From: Tsuneonella troitsensis
Lineage (GTDB): Bacteria > Pseudomonadota > Alphaproteobacteria > Sphingomonadales > Sphingomonadaceae
Reading direction: 5' to 3'
DNA: 64,000 bases
Assembly (NCBI RefSeq): GCF_001441535.1
Contig: NZ_LMAU01000005.1
Location: 1-64,000 of the forward strand
Shown here: piece by piece, positions 1-8,903 of the stretch
How positions within the stretch are numbered: the first letter of the stretch is position 1
How the letters are laid out: each line of letters opens with the position of its first letter
Made by a program: the position numbers and the translations under genes
Notes under the pieces: generated by a model
What the model saw: only the letters and a program-made list of their open reading frames with translations
Database searches by the model: none
Told to the model about the DNA's origin: nothing

Positions 1-59
1 GAATTCCGCCATTTCCTGATGCCAATTCCCTGCGCCCGGAACAGGGAATTCACCCACCT

Positions 60-122
60 CGAACAGCGACCGGTTGCGCGCGAACAGCGAACGTTCCGCA
101 GCGAACAGCGATCGGGCGTCGG
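60..122. repeat. three 21-bp iterons
   Basis: Three direct repeats start at 60, 81 and 102, an exact 21-bp period. Each begins with the same ten bases CGAACAGCGA, followed by eleven variable bases. A partly related motif (CGGAACAGGGA) precedes them near 37. Regularly spaced iterons of this kind are binding sites in transposon ends (for example IS21-type) or replication and partition sites. No transposase is visible to their right, so the element they belong to would lie left of the window. Confidence 0.6.
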
Positions 123-279
123 TTGCTGAACGATGGCTACAAGGCAGTGAGCTCGAGACCATTGCTCCTATTCTTGGCACCGGGCAAAGCGGTCCTGTTC
201 CCCCTTCGTTCTTGACATTCCAGCCCAGTTGTGATAAGGGTCGCACTCCATCGCTGGATAGCCGAAGGAGACAACAATA

Positions 280-1610
280 ATGAACTACCCTGCCCAGCAG
301 GTGATCGAACTGTCGATCGACCTATTGAAGCCTTACCCGCGCAACGCGCGCACCCATTCCAGAAAACAGATCAAGCAGATCGCGGCGTCGATCGAACGGT
401 TCGGGTTCACTAACCCGGTCCTCGTGTCGGACGGCGGCGAGATCATTGCCGGCCATGGCCGCGTCGAGGCAGCACGGCTGCTGGGACGCAGGACCGTGCC
501 CACGCTGGCGTTGTCCCATCTCTCCGAGGTCGAGCGGCGCGCCTACGTACTGGCGGACACAAGCTCGCGCTCAATGCCGGCTGGGACAAGGAGATCCTCG
601 CGATCGAGCTGCAGGCGCTGGTCGATCTCGAGTTCGACGTCGAGATCACCGGGTTCAGCCTGGCGGAGGTCGACCTTGCGATCGACGAGGCCAGCGAAGC
701 GAGCACCGATGGTCCGCTTTCGCCCGAGGACGCAGTACCGACGGTCTCGGGAGAACCGGTTACCTGCATGGGTGACCTCTGGGAGCTCGGACGACATCGA
801 CTGCTATGCGGCGATACGCGCGATGCAGCCGGGATGGACCGGCTGATGGCAGGCCAGCGGGCCGACCTCGTGTTCACCGATCCGCCCTACAACGTCGCGA
901 TCGACGGCAACGTCTGCGGGTTGGGCTCGGTCAAGCACCGGGAGTTCGCGTTTGCATCGGGCGAGATGAGCGAGAGCCAGTTCACCGGCTTCCTGGCAGA
1001 CACACTGGGCAACATCGCGCGGGTCATGCGCGACGGGGCGATAGCCTATGTCTGTATGGACTGGCGCCACATGGGCGAGCTGGTCGCCGCCGGGGAGCAG
1101 TGCTTCACCGCGCTCAAGAACCTGGTGGTCTGGAACAAGACCAACGGCGGGATGGGCGCCTTCTATCGCTCGAAGCACGAGCTCGTGTTCGTGTTCAAGC
1201 AAGGCACCGCCGCTCACACCAACAGCTTCGGGCTCGGCGAGACCGGTCGCTACCGGACCAACGTGTGGGACTATGCCGGTATCAGCTCGCTCGGGGCGAG
1301 CCGCTCGGACGAGCTCGCGATGCATCCCACGGTCAAGCCGGTTGCGCTCATCGCCGATGCGATCCGCGACTGCTCGCGCCGCGGCGAGATCGTGCTCGAC
1401 GGGTTCGGCGGCTCGGGCAGCACGCTGATCGCAGCCGAGAAGACCGGGCGCTCGGCGCGGTTGATCGAGTACGATCCGATCTACTGCGACACCATCATCC
1501 GGCGCTGGCAGGATTACACCGGCAAGCGGGCATGCCTTGCCGGGACCAGCGACTGCTTCGAGGACGTTGCCGAGGAACGGCGGGGCCTTGGGCGGGAGGC
1601 CGCGGAATGA
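280..1610 (+). pseudogene. ParB-domain DNA methyltransferase, frameshifted
   Basis: The first 90 or so residues are a ParB/Srx-like N-terminal domain (PYPRNARTHS, then GEIIAGHGR). The rest, in another frame, is a beta-class amino-methyltransferase with motif IV TDPPYN before motif I GFGGSGST. The two halves read through if one A is restored near 558, where GACACAAGC stands for an expected GACAACAAGC, giving about 443 residues, the usual length for these phage- and island-borne fusions. The start at 280 has an AAGGAGA ribosome site. The stop overlaps the next gene (ATGA). The break may be real inactivation or a sequencing error. Methylation of adenine N6 or cytosine N4 is expected from the family, not shown here. 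Confidence 0.8.
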
Positions 1611-2461
1611 GCGCGGCCGAAGATCAGGATGACAAGGGCGAGGTGCTCCCCGTCCCCTACAAGGTGGGATACGGGCGTCCGCCGACCGAGCACCGGTTCC
1701 GCAAGGGTTACTCGGGCAACCCGCGGGGCCGTCCGCGCGGCGCGCGCAACAAGCCGAAGATAGATACCGGTATCGGCATGCGCGGCGCCGAGGCGTACCT
1801 GCGCGCCGAAGCCTACCGGATGGTCACGCTGCGCGAGGGGGACAATGTCATCGAGCTGCCGGCCATCCAGGCGGTGTTCCGGGCGATGGGCGTGGCAGCA
1901 ATGAAGGGCAACCGGTTTGCCCAGCGCACGCTGGCCGACATGATCACCAGGGTCGAGCACGAGGACTTCACTTCGCGGCTCGATGCGTTCGGGAAGTGGG
2001 CCGAGTACAAGCACGAATGGGGCGAAGCGATTGAACGGGCCAAGCTAGCGGGCAGGGAGCCACCTCGGCCCATTCCACATCCGGACGATGTCCTGCTCGA
2101 TCCCAACACCGGAGACGTGAAGTTCGCTGGCCCGCTGACGAAGAAGGCGCGTGACCGGCTCGACCATGCTCTAGCGCGTCGCGCCGAGGCACAGGACAAC
2201 GTCAACTACTACGCAGACCAGTACAGGACGCTGCCGGATGACCACCCTCTGAGGCCACGCTACCTGGACGAATGGCACTGGGAGCAGCGCATGTTCGACA
2301 TCATCAACGATACCGTCTCCGAGCGCTACAAAATCAAGCTCGAGAACCGGTCCTACAAGGAGGGGGCCTCGCGATCAGGCAAAGCACTCGACGAGCTGCG
2401 GGCAAGCAGGAGGCTCAGGGACGAGTCTGCGGAGTATGGAACTAAGGGGGGTAGCCGCTAA
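1607..2461 (+). CDS. DUF5681 domain protein
   Basis: A 284-residue protein whose start overlaps the stop of the methyltransferase (ATGA), so the pair is probably translationally coupled. Residues of about 25-45 carry the DUF5681 signature, KGYSGNPRGRPRGARNK, a basic Gly/Arg-rich patch. The rest is highly charged and probably helical, with an arginine- and glutamate-rich C terminus. DUF5681 proteins are typical of phage-like and integrated elements, where they often sit next to DNA methyltransferases or terminase genes; their function is unknown. The neighbourhood supports a mobile-element role. The longer reading frame upstream in the same phase is only the shadow of the methyltransferase. 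Confidence 0.8.
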   Translation: MSAAEDQDDKGEVLPVPYKVGYGRPPTEHRFRKGYSGNPRGRPRGARNKPKIDTGIGMRGAEAYLRAEAYRMVTLREGDNVIELPAIQAVFRAMGVAAMKGNRFAQRTLADMITRVEHEDFTSRLDAFGKWAEYKHEWGEAIERAKLAGREPPRPIPHPDDVLLDPNTGDVKFAGPLTKKARDRLDHALARRAEAQDNVNYYADQYRTLPDDHPLRPRYLDEWHWEQRMFDIINDTVSERYKIKLENRSYKEGASRSGKALDELRASRRLRDESAEYGTKGGSR

Positions 2462-2669
2462 CCAGCCAGAGTCAGATCCGCGCCCCTCTCCCGCCGGCCA
2501 CCCAACTGCCAAATCAACTTTCCTACACATACTGACTTGGCCTAGCGCCCGGTCATGCGCCGGCCGAATCGAACAGAACTGGAATTTGCCTTCCTGCTGT
2601 TCCTGTACGTCGTGCCAATGGGTTATTGGATGCTGCGCACGATCCTGGCGTTCATCGGTCTTTAGGCTG

Positions 2670-2897
2670 TCAATTGGCGACCTGCCAGTATCCCTCAAGG
2701 AACGTCAGGTCGGCTATCTTTTTGCCATCCTCGAACATGATCGCGTGGCGCTTGTTCGGGAAAGCCTGAAGACGGGAGAGCGCGACTTCCGGCCCCAGCG
2801 CCTCAAGCTCGATCTCTTCGGTCTCGCATCCATAGCCGTGTTCCAGCCTGATGAGATACGAATGATAGCCCGGCGTACGGGGTAGTGGGTGCGGCAT
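2670..2897 (-). CDS. small hypothetical protein
   Basis: A 75-residue acidic protein that I do not recognise. The ATG at 2897 is chosen over an upstream in-frame start because GGAAGG lies about seven bases before it. The sequence has an LIRLEHGYGCETEEIELEAL segment and ends FLEGYWQVAN; no signal peptide or membrane segment is seen. It stands alone between the DUF5681 gene, which runs the other way, and a strong bidirectional terminator, and could be part of the mobile edge. Existence is likely, function unknown. Confidence 0.5.
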   Translation of the reverse strand: MPHPLPRTPGYHSYLIRLEHGYGCETEEIELEALGPEVALSRLQAFPNKRHAIMFEDGKKIADLTFLEGYWQVAN

Positions 2898-3203
2898 TGG
2901 GCGACCTTCCGACCAGCGAAGGGGGGGGTATTTCCCATGAAATCGTGGCTGATGCAAATCTACGACCCGATCAATTCGCGACTCTTACGCCTCGCTTCGA
3001 CCTGACTGACTGAGTGATGTGTCTGTCATCTTTCGAAGGAACCCACAGCCCGCTTCTTGCTTAGCACAGCATGGAAGTCGGTTCGTTGTCGCTTACGCGC
3101 TCAAGCTCATTGTAGCCGGGGTTGTCGGCTGCGCGATCATCCTTCGCCGCAAGCGCCTCAAGAGGCATCAAATGACGCGGGGCCGCCGCATCCGCAGCTA
3201 AAG

Positions 3204-3228
3204 AAACCCCCGCGAAATGCGGGGGTTT
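3204..3228. terminator. bidirectional rho-independent terminator
   Basis: A perfect hairpin with arms AAACCCCCGC and GCGGGGGTTT around a five-base loop (GAAAT). T-rich tracts follow on both strands (TTTAGTTT on plus, TTTCTTT on minus), so it can end transcription from either side. It separates the 2.7-kb hypothetical gene from the hemerythrin gene. Confidence 0.75.
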
Positions 3229-3492
3229 AGTTTGCACAGGGTTCGGTGGCAGGACTCAGGGGGATGAAGCCACCTATGCGACCCGAACGCATGAAAGATG
3301 CGCAAGTTCCGCCAAATCCCGACTGAAACACCCGTCCTTCGCCAGTGGAACAATATTTAGTGACGTGTCCGGGGGCTTGCACTAGGCCACTCGTCAGGCG
3401 CGTTGCACTTGTGCGACCCGAATGCGACGCGCCACCACAACGGTTCAACCGGCCGCCCTTCGGGATCGCTGGGGGAGAGGAAAGAGCCGGTA

Positions 3493-3518
3493 GGCCCTGC
3501 CAGCGCAGAGGCAGGGCC
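3493..3518. terminator. stable hairpin, possible terminator of the hemerythrin transcript
   Basis: A perfect nine-base inverted repeat, GGCCCTGCC and GGCAGGGCC, with an eight-base loop. It lies about 45 bases past the stop of the minus-strand hemerythrin gene. The T tract after it on the minus strand is weak (CTCTTTCC), so it may serve as an mRNA-stabilising structure rather than a terminator. The rest of 3229-3562 shows no gene I can support. Confidence 0.35.
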
Positions 3519-3562
3519 ATGCCGAGCAATTGTGCGCAATCCCTGCGCCATAAGACACCTGG

Positions 3563-4060
3563 TTAGGTGGTTCGCATTTCTGCGGGCGGAAGGCCGTCCC
3601 CTTCGGCAAGCACCATGAGGTCTTCTTTGCGTGCGAGCATCTGCTGCCCCAACGCATCCAGATCGACGTTTGCCGCCCGGGCTTGCTGGAACATGTTCTC
3701 GTGCTGCTTCTCTTCCTCTTTCACGTGGTGCTCGATCTGCTCCTTGAGCACTGTCACCTTCGCATCGTAGAATTCTTCATCGGGTGATCCCGCCGCGATC
3801 TCGTTGACGAGCATCTTGGCGCCATCGTGCTCAACGTATGCCTCTTTCAGGAGATCGTCGTCGATCTTGCCCTCGAGCGCAGGGTAGAAAATCTCTTCCT
3901 CGATGACGGTGTGGATTTTGAGTTCGTTACAGATCTGGTTTGCGATCTCTGCCTTCGCCTTCACGCCCGAGGCACCTTCGTACTTCGAGAACAAGTCCTC
4001 CACCTTGCGATGGTCGGCGGCCAGGATGTGTGTTGCGTCGGTATCTGCCCTGGTAGCCAT
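3563..4060 (-). CDS. hemerythrin HHE domain protein
   Basis: A 165-residue helical protein with the histidine and glutamate pattern of hemerythrin-like HHE domains: DATHILAADHRKVEDLF, IHTVIEEEIFYPAL, EAYVEHDGAK and EQIEHHVKEEEKQH, which supply the di-iron ligands. The ATG at 4060 follows an AGAGGAGA ribosome site at good spacing; the longer frame has no such support. A GGAAC-N17-CGTT promoter of the EcfG type lies directly upstream and would give a leader of about 16 bases. Hemerythrin-like proteins bind O2, NO or iron and are frequent members of the alphaproteobacterial general stress regulon, which fits. It is a single-gene unit. Confidence 0.88.
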   Translation of the reverse strand: MATRADTDATHILAADHRKVEDLFSKYEGASGVKAKAEIANQICNELKIHTVIEEEIFYPALEGKIDDDLLKEAYVEHDGAKMLVNEIAAGSPDEEFYDAKVTVLKEQIEHHVKEEEKQHENMFQQARAANVDLDALGQQMLARKEDLMVLAEGDGLPPAEMRTT

Positions 4061-4082
4061 GGCCAGTCTCCTCTGACTGGCC

Positions 4083-4108
4083 AACGTGACTCCCACGCGG
4101 TTCGTTCC
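4083..4108 (-). promoter_or_regulatory. EcfG-type (general stress sigma) promoter for the hemerythrin gene
   Basis: Read on the minus strand the site is GGAAC, 17 bases, CGTT. That is the consensus -35 and -10 for the EcfG sigma factor of alphaproteobacteria (GGAAC-N16/17-CGTT). It ends 22 bases before the hemerythrin start codon, and the ribosome site lies between. Confidence 0.65.
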
Positions 4109-4248
4109 CTTACTCCCAATCCCTGAAGTAATCTGAAGCGTGGTTGTGGCCAAGCGAGCCCGTCGGCGCTGAGCCAGCGCTACCCAACCCATCAAGAATC
4201 CGCGACGACTTCACAAAATTGCGAGTCTTCGACACCGCGTTTAAAACC

Positions 4249-5583
4249 TCACTGGTTGACGCGTGAGGAAGCAGCTTGCTGAGACACCGCTGCCTGGCGC
4301 GGCGCTATCCGCCAAACGGTATTCGACACGTCATCGGCCACATACAGCGCGCGGCGCTGAGCATCGAAAAGTACGCCGACCGGGCGACCCCGTGCGTGAC
4401 CATCCTTGAGAAAGCCAGTAGCCAAATCGATCGGTTTGCCATTTGGCCTTCCGCTCCTAAACGGGACGAACACGACTTTGTACCCGGACGGATCGCTGCG
4501 GTTCCAACTACCGTGCTGACCCACGAACGCGCCTTCCGTGAATGGACCGCCAAGTCCACCGCCGGTTGCGAAACTCAGGCCAAGCGCGGCCACGTGTGAA
4601 CCGAGAGCATAGTCCGGTGAGATGGCCGTCTTCACCAAATCGGGCCGCTGGGGTCGGATACGTGGATCAACGGTTTGGCCGAAGTAACTGTAAGGCCAAC
4701 CGTAAAAGCCGCCTTCGCGCACGGACGTGAGATAGTCAGGCACGAGTTGAGGGCCGAGTTCATCCCGCTCGTTCACCACCGTCCAAAGTGCGTTGGTCGA
4801 GGGGTTGATCGCGAGCGCCGTGGGATTTCGAATGCCGGACGCAAAGATGCGATTTGCGCCTGTTTCGCGATCGATTTCCCAGATCACGGCACGGTCCTCT
4901 TCGACCGACATGCCGCGCTCGCCGACATTGCTGTTCGATCCAATGCCGACGTAGAGCTTCGATCCATCAGAACTGGCGGTCATCGCCTTGGTCCAGTGGT
5001 GATTTACGACCGAAGGTAGCTTGGTGACCTCGGTGCCGGGCGAAGTGATCTGCGTTGCACCTTCGGTGTAGGGGAAGCTCATCAGGTCGCCCTGGTTCGC
5101 AATGTAGATCGTGTTGTCGACAAAGGCGAGGCCGTAGGGCGCGTCGAGGCCGTCGATGAACGTCGTTTGCAGGTCTGTCTGCCCGTCGCCATCGGTATCC
5201 CGCAGTAGCGTGATGCGATCGCCGCCCTTAACTGAACTTTTGCCGCGCTTCTTGATAACTCCAGCGATGACATCCTTCGGCCGGAGTTTTGGCGCTTTTC
5301 CGCCCGAGCCTTCCGCAACGAGCAGGTCTCCGTTTGGTAACAGAAGCATTTGGCGAGGGATCTTCAAGTCCTTCGCGATGGGGGCGACCGTGAAACCGTC
5401 GGGTACGGTGGGCAAATCCCCTCCCCAGCCTTTCGGGGTGGGAATCTTCATGGCTGGAAGAAGCGCATCGTTTTGCGCGGGTAACTGCGGTCTGGCGCCC
5501 GTCTGATCGAGAGAGGGATCGCTTTCAGATTGGCATGCGGCCAAAGCCAGGATGAGCGGGGTGAGAGTGAAAAGCCGGTTCAT
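4249..5583 (-). CDS. sorbosone dehydrogenase family lipoprotein
   Basis: A 444-residue protein starting MNRLF with a lipoprotein signal (LILALAACQS), so it is probably periplasmic and membrane-anchored. The rest matches the six-bladed PQQ-dependent sugar dehydrogenase / L-sorbosone dehydrogenase fold: a PDGFTVAPIAKDL opening, RDTDGDGQTD calcium-loop-like motif, GLDAPYGLAF, NHHWTKAM, IWEIDRETGANRIFASGIRN and a C-terminal GRPVGVLFD...LYVADD. The start overlaps the stop of the upstream DUF2231 gene (ATGA). It is the last gene of the oxidase operon, so electrons from an oxidised sugar or aldehyde could enter through the cytochromes c encoded upstream. Substrate and cofactor are inferred from the family only. 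Confidence 0.82.
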   Translation of the reverse strand: MNRLFTLTPLILALAACQSESDPSLDQTGARPQLPAQNDALLPAMKIPTPKGWGGDLPTVPDGFTVAPIAKDLKIPRQMLLLPNGDLLVAEGSGGKAPKLRPKDVIAGVIKKRGKSSVKGGDRITLLRDTDGDGQTDLQTTFIDGLDAPYGLAFVDNTIYIANQGDLMSFPYTEGATQITSPGTEVTKLPSVVNHHWTKAMTASSDGSKLYVGIGSNSNVGERGMSVEEDRAVIWEIDRETGANRIFASGIRNPTALAINPSTNALWTVVNERDELGPQLVPDYLTSVREGGFYGWPYSYFGQTVDPRIRPQRPDLVKTAISPDYALGSHVAALGLSFATGGGLGGPFTEGAFVGQHGSWNRSDPSGYKVVFVPFRSGRPNGKPIDLATGFLKDGHARGRPVGVLFDAQRRALYVADDVSNTVWRIAPRQAAVSQQAASSRVNQ

Positions 5584-6017
5584 GCGCTCCGCTCCGACTG
5601 TACGGTTCCGGAATAGGCGAGAAAAGCGGCGGCAAACGCGAGCGCGGTGCACGCAATCGACATCACAAGACCGGCCGTACCAACCGAGTGCCAGCCGTCA
5701 CGCGCGTGGTGGAGCGCGTTGAACATGCCAACCACGAACATCGACGCGACGACAACCAGATACAGCATTCCCCGTCCCCGCGCGTGGCGTGCGCGGCCCA
5801 GGAATAGTCCCAGAACCGCCCATGCGAGGACAATGCCGGCGAAGAAGTCTGCACCAGCGATCAGCCACGACGCGAAGTTCGTCCACTGGATTTCGGCCGA
5901 GTTGAGATAAGTGATGTCGGCCAGAAGGGCCGACGGGTAGAGTGCTACCGGAAAGGCGAGCAGGATTGCGTGGAATGGATTGGCGAAACTGCGTGTCCGC
6001 GTGACTGTCGCATCCAT
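5580..6017 (-). CDS. DUF2231 membrane protein
   Basis: A 145-residue inner-membrane protein with four hydrophobic segments (FHAILLAFPVALYPSALL, FASWLIAGADFFAGIVLAWA, MLYLVVVASMFVVGMFNALHH, LVMSIACTALAFAAAFLAYS). The opening NPFHAILLAFPVALY is typical of DUF2231 proteins, which often accompany sorbosone-dehydrogenase-like genes and cytochrome clusters. The ATG at 6017 has an AGGAGA ribosome site; longer frames do not. It overlaps the following sorbosone dehydrogenase gene by four bases, which suggests coupled expression. Its biochemical role is unknown. Confidence 0.8.
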   Translation of the reverse strand: MDATVTRTRSFANPFHAILLAFPVALYPSALLADITYLNSAEIQWTNFASWLIAGADFFAGIVLAWAVLGLFLGRARHARGRGMLYLVVVASMFVVGMFNALHHARDGWHSVGTAGLVMSIACTALAFAAAFLAYSGTVQSERSA

Positions 6018-6085
6018 CGGCCGATCTCCTGGTTTCCTCTTGCGCTGTATTTCCAACACATCAATCGGCGAAAAGTGCCTGAGGG

Positions 6086-6373
6086 TCAGCCCACGATGGC
6101 GGGCAAGGTACCGAAGACAATGGCCGCGACGGCCAAAGCAGCAGCAGCGTGCCCGATAGGCCCGATCTTCGCGCGATATCGGGCCACTGCAACGGCAAGC
6201 GCGGTCGCCGCGAAGAACGATCCTCCGATGGCGACCCACCGCGCGGCGGCTTGGTCAGGTAACACTAGCACCGCTCCATAGGCGACGATGAAATGCGCAG
6301 CCCAGACGGCGAAGGCCATGATCAACGTCCGATAAACCGCCGGTCGATCGATCGGTTTGCCGGACTCAGGCAC
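6086..6373 (-). CDS. small membrane protein of the oxidase operon
   Basis: A 95-residue protein with three predicted membrane segments (TLIMAFAVWAAHFIVAYGAV, WVAIGGSFFAATALAVAVA, HAAAALAVAAIVFGTLPAIV). It overlaps the 3' end of the oxidase I+III gene by eight bases, so it is in the same operon. The position and size are like those of small oxidase accessory proteins or a rudimentary subunit IV. I do not recognise it by sequence. Confidence 0.65.
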   Translation of the reverse strand: MPESGKPIDRPAVYRTLIMAFAVWAAHFIVAYGAVLVLPDQAAARWVAIGGSFFAATALAVAVARYRAKIGPIGHAAAALAVAAIVFGTLPAIVG

Positions 6374-8903
6374 CCGGGAACACTCTTGGCAGGATCGTGA
6401 AAACCATCCCCTGCACCGCGCAGAAGGCTACGAAACGACCGACCACGTCCATAGTCACATTCGTCGGGGTCGTCATGATCCCACGCGCTTCGCGCAAGGC
6501 GAGGTAAATCGCCATGATCACCGCCACGATTAACACCTGGGCCTGCAGCACGGCGAGCATGAAGACCGTTGCCCCCATGCCGTTCTTTGTCGGGCCGAGG
6601 CCGGTCGCCTGCCACCCGGCCACGTCGAGCCACAGCGCCCCAACCAATAGGGCGACGGCAAGTGCCTCAATCATCCATGGCAAATCACCCGGATGCTTGC
6701 CGTGACGGCGTGCTAGCACCTTCCGCCCACCCCAGGCGCCCAGCAGGGCAGACGCTTCGAGGCCGACGATCAATGCAGTTTCGCCAAGGGGCGGCGGCGC
6801 ACTCCAGACTTCGGGATTGATTCCGTAGAGATAGAGATAGGCGAACAAGGCCATGAATCCGATCATGCCAATGACCACCATCAGTGTGTTGAGGGCCCAC
6901 CAGCCGTGGCTGCTTGGTCCCGTAATCGCTATCGGTACTTGGATTCCGGCCCCGATGTCGGCTGTCTCCTGCTTGATCGGGCGGTCGGTCTCCCACAGCC
7001 AGCGCAGCGTAGCGGCGACTGCGATCGCTCCGCAGAAGATCGCGAACGGGTAGGCCTGGACGGTCAGCGACAGGAAGAAACCGGCAGTAAATACCGCAGC
7101 GGCGAGCGGCCATCCCGAGGGGCCCGGCATGATCTGGAGATATTGGGGTTCGGCCAGGATGGGCGAGGTAATGAGCGTCTCTCGTCGGCCCGTCGCTGAG
7201 CGGGGAAGGAAATAGCGTCCCTCTTCGACCTCCCGAGCAAGGGGGGGTTGATCCCAGAGGGGTTCGCGCGAGGTAATCATGGGGATTGAACGGGTAGAAT
7301 AGAGGCCCGTCGGCAACCATTCCAGGGTGCCGCCGCCATAGAGATTGCCTACGTCGTCGTCCGTCGTGAACCGAAACCGCAGGGCGCAGTCGATAATGAA
7401 CAGCAACACGCCAGCAGCCATCACGAATGCGCCTACGGTTGAGATCAAATTTAGCAGGTCGAGTTCGCGACCAGGCAGGTAGGTATAAACGCGTCGCGGC
7501 ATTCCCATCAGGCCCGTCAGGTGCATCGGGAAGAACGTGATGTGCAGACCGACGAACATCAGCCAAAACACCCACTTGCCGACCCGCTCGGACAGCGCGC
7601 GACTGCTTGCCATGCCGTGCCAGTGATAGAACGCGGCGAACATCGGGAACACCATTCCGCCGATGAGAACGTAATGGAGGTGAGCCACGATGAAGTAGGT
7701 GTCGTGCGCCTGCCAGTCGAACGGCACCATGCCGACCATAACGCCGGTCAGGCCACCCATCGTGAACACCAACACGCTTCCCACCACGAAAAGCGACGGC
7801 GTGTTCCAGCGAATCTTCCCGCTTGCCAGCGTGGCAATCCACGCGAACACCTGAATGCCGGCGGGAAGGCTTACCGCCATGCTCGCGGCAGAGAAATAGC
7901 CCGCCGACACGCGCGGCATGTCAGTGGTGAACATGTGGTGAGCCCATACGCCGAAGCTGATGAACCCGGTAGCAACTAGTGCCAGCACGTTCAGGCGGTA
8001 GCCCACTAGCTCAGTCCGTGCGACGGTCGTCACCATCATGCTCATGAGCCCGGCAGCAGGGATGAAGATGATGTAGACTTCTGGATGCCCGAAGAACCAG
8101 AACAGATGCTGCCATAGCATTGGATCGCCGCCGCGCGTGGCATCGAAGAAGGGCCAATTGAAGGCCCGCTCGATCTCGAGCAGCATCGTGCAGAGAATCA
8201 CGCTGGGGAAAGCGACCACAATCATCACCGCGAAGACCAGCATGGCCCACGCGAACATTGGCATCCGGTCGAGCGTCATGCCCGGAGCGCGAGTGCGCAT
8301 CACGCCGACGATAATCTCGATTGCGCCGGCGATAGCGGAAATCTCGATGAAGCCGATGCCCAGCAACCAGAAGTCGGCATTGATGCCTGGACTGAAGGCT
8401 ATGCTGCTGAGCGGTGGATACATGAACCAACCGCCGTCTGGGGCGAGGCCGACGAACAGCGACAAAAAGAACAGCGTGCCTCCGACAAAATATGCCCAGA
8501 AGGCGTAGGCAGAGAGGCGCGGAAAGGGCAGATCGCGCGCTGCCAGCATCTGTGGGAGCAGCATGATGCCGATCGCCTCGACCATCGGTACCGCGAACAG
8601 GAACATCATCACCGTGCCGTGCATGGTGAAGAACTGATTGTAGGTATCGACCCCCAGGAAATCCTGCATCGGCGCCGCAAGCTGTACCCGCATTGCGAGA
8701 GCTAGGATTCCAGCAGCGACAAAGAATCCGAACGCGGTGACCACATACCAGAAGCCAACGTAATTGTTGTTGACCGCTGTCAGCCTTCTCCAGCCGGTGG
8801 GAGCCGCCCAGATTTTCCGCAATTCCTCGACGTCGGCGTCGGGCTGCTTCTCCGTGGGAAATCGTGCGTAGAGCGCGTGGTCGAACCCGGTTTCGGATCT
8901 CAT
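6366..8903 (-). CDS. ctaD: cytochrome c oxidase subunit I+III fusion
   Basis: An 845-residue fusion. Residues 1 to about 600 are heme-copper oxidase subunit I: FTMHGTVMMFLF (heme a ligand His), WFFGHPEVYIIFIP with the CuB His, the gating Glu and the cross-linked Tyr of the A1 family, then WAHHMFT (CuB pair) and AHLHYVLIGG (heme a3 and a ligands). Residues from about 600 are subunit III-like, with further membrane helices such as WWALNTLMVVIGMIGFMALF. The enzyme reduces O2 to water at the inner membrane. A fused I+III chain is known in some caa3-type oxidases. No separate subunit III gene is present here. It follows subunit II with a four-base overlap. Confidence 0.93.
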   Translation of the reverse strand: MRSETGFDHALYARFPTEKQPDADVEELRKIWAAPTGWRRLTAVNNNYVGFWYVVTAFGFFVAAGILALAMRVQLAAPMQDFLGVDTYNQFFTMHGTVMMFLFAVPMVEAIGIMLLPQMLAARDLPFPRLSAYAFWAYFVGGTLFFLSLFVGLAPDGGWFMYPPLSSIAFSPGINADFWLLGIGFIEISAIAGAIEIIVGVMRTRAPGMTLDRMPMFAWAMLVFAVMIVVAFPSVILCTMLLEIERAFNWPFFDATRGGDPMLWQHLFWFFGHPEVYIIFIPAAGLMSMMVTTVARTELVGYRLNVLALVATGFISFGVWAHHMFTTDMPRVSAGYFSAASMAVSLPAGIQVFAWIATLASGKIRWNTPSLFVVGSVLVFTMGGLTGVMVGMVPFDWQAHDTYFIVAHLHYVLIGGMVFPMFAAFYHWHGMASSRALSERVGKWVFWLMFVGLHITFFPMHLTGLMGMPRRVYTYLPGRELDLLNLISTVGAFVMAAGVLLFIIDCALRFRFTTDDDVGNLYGGGTLEWLPTGLYSTRSIPMITSREPLWDQPPLAREVEEGRYFLPRSATGRRETLITSPILAEPQYLQIMPGPSGWPLAAAVFTAGFFLSLTVQAYPFAIFCGAIAVAATLRWLWETDRPIKQETADIGAGIQVPIAITGPSSHGWWALNTLMVVIGMIGFMALFAYLYLYGINPEVWSAPPPLGETALIVGLEASALLGAWGGRKVLARRHGKHPGDLPWMIEALAVALLVGALWLDVAGWQATGLGPTKNGMGATVFMLAVLQAQVLIVAVIMAIYLALREARGIMTTPTNVTMDVVGRFVAFCAVQGMVFTILPRVFPGA

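Noticed and set aside
3019-3201. 60-codon plus-strand frame with one hydrophobic stretch
   Set aside because: GTG start with no real ribosome site and no recognisable family. The hydrophobic segment alone is not enough.
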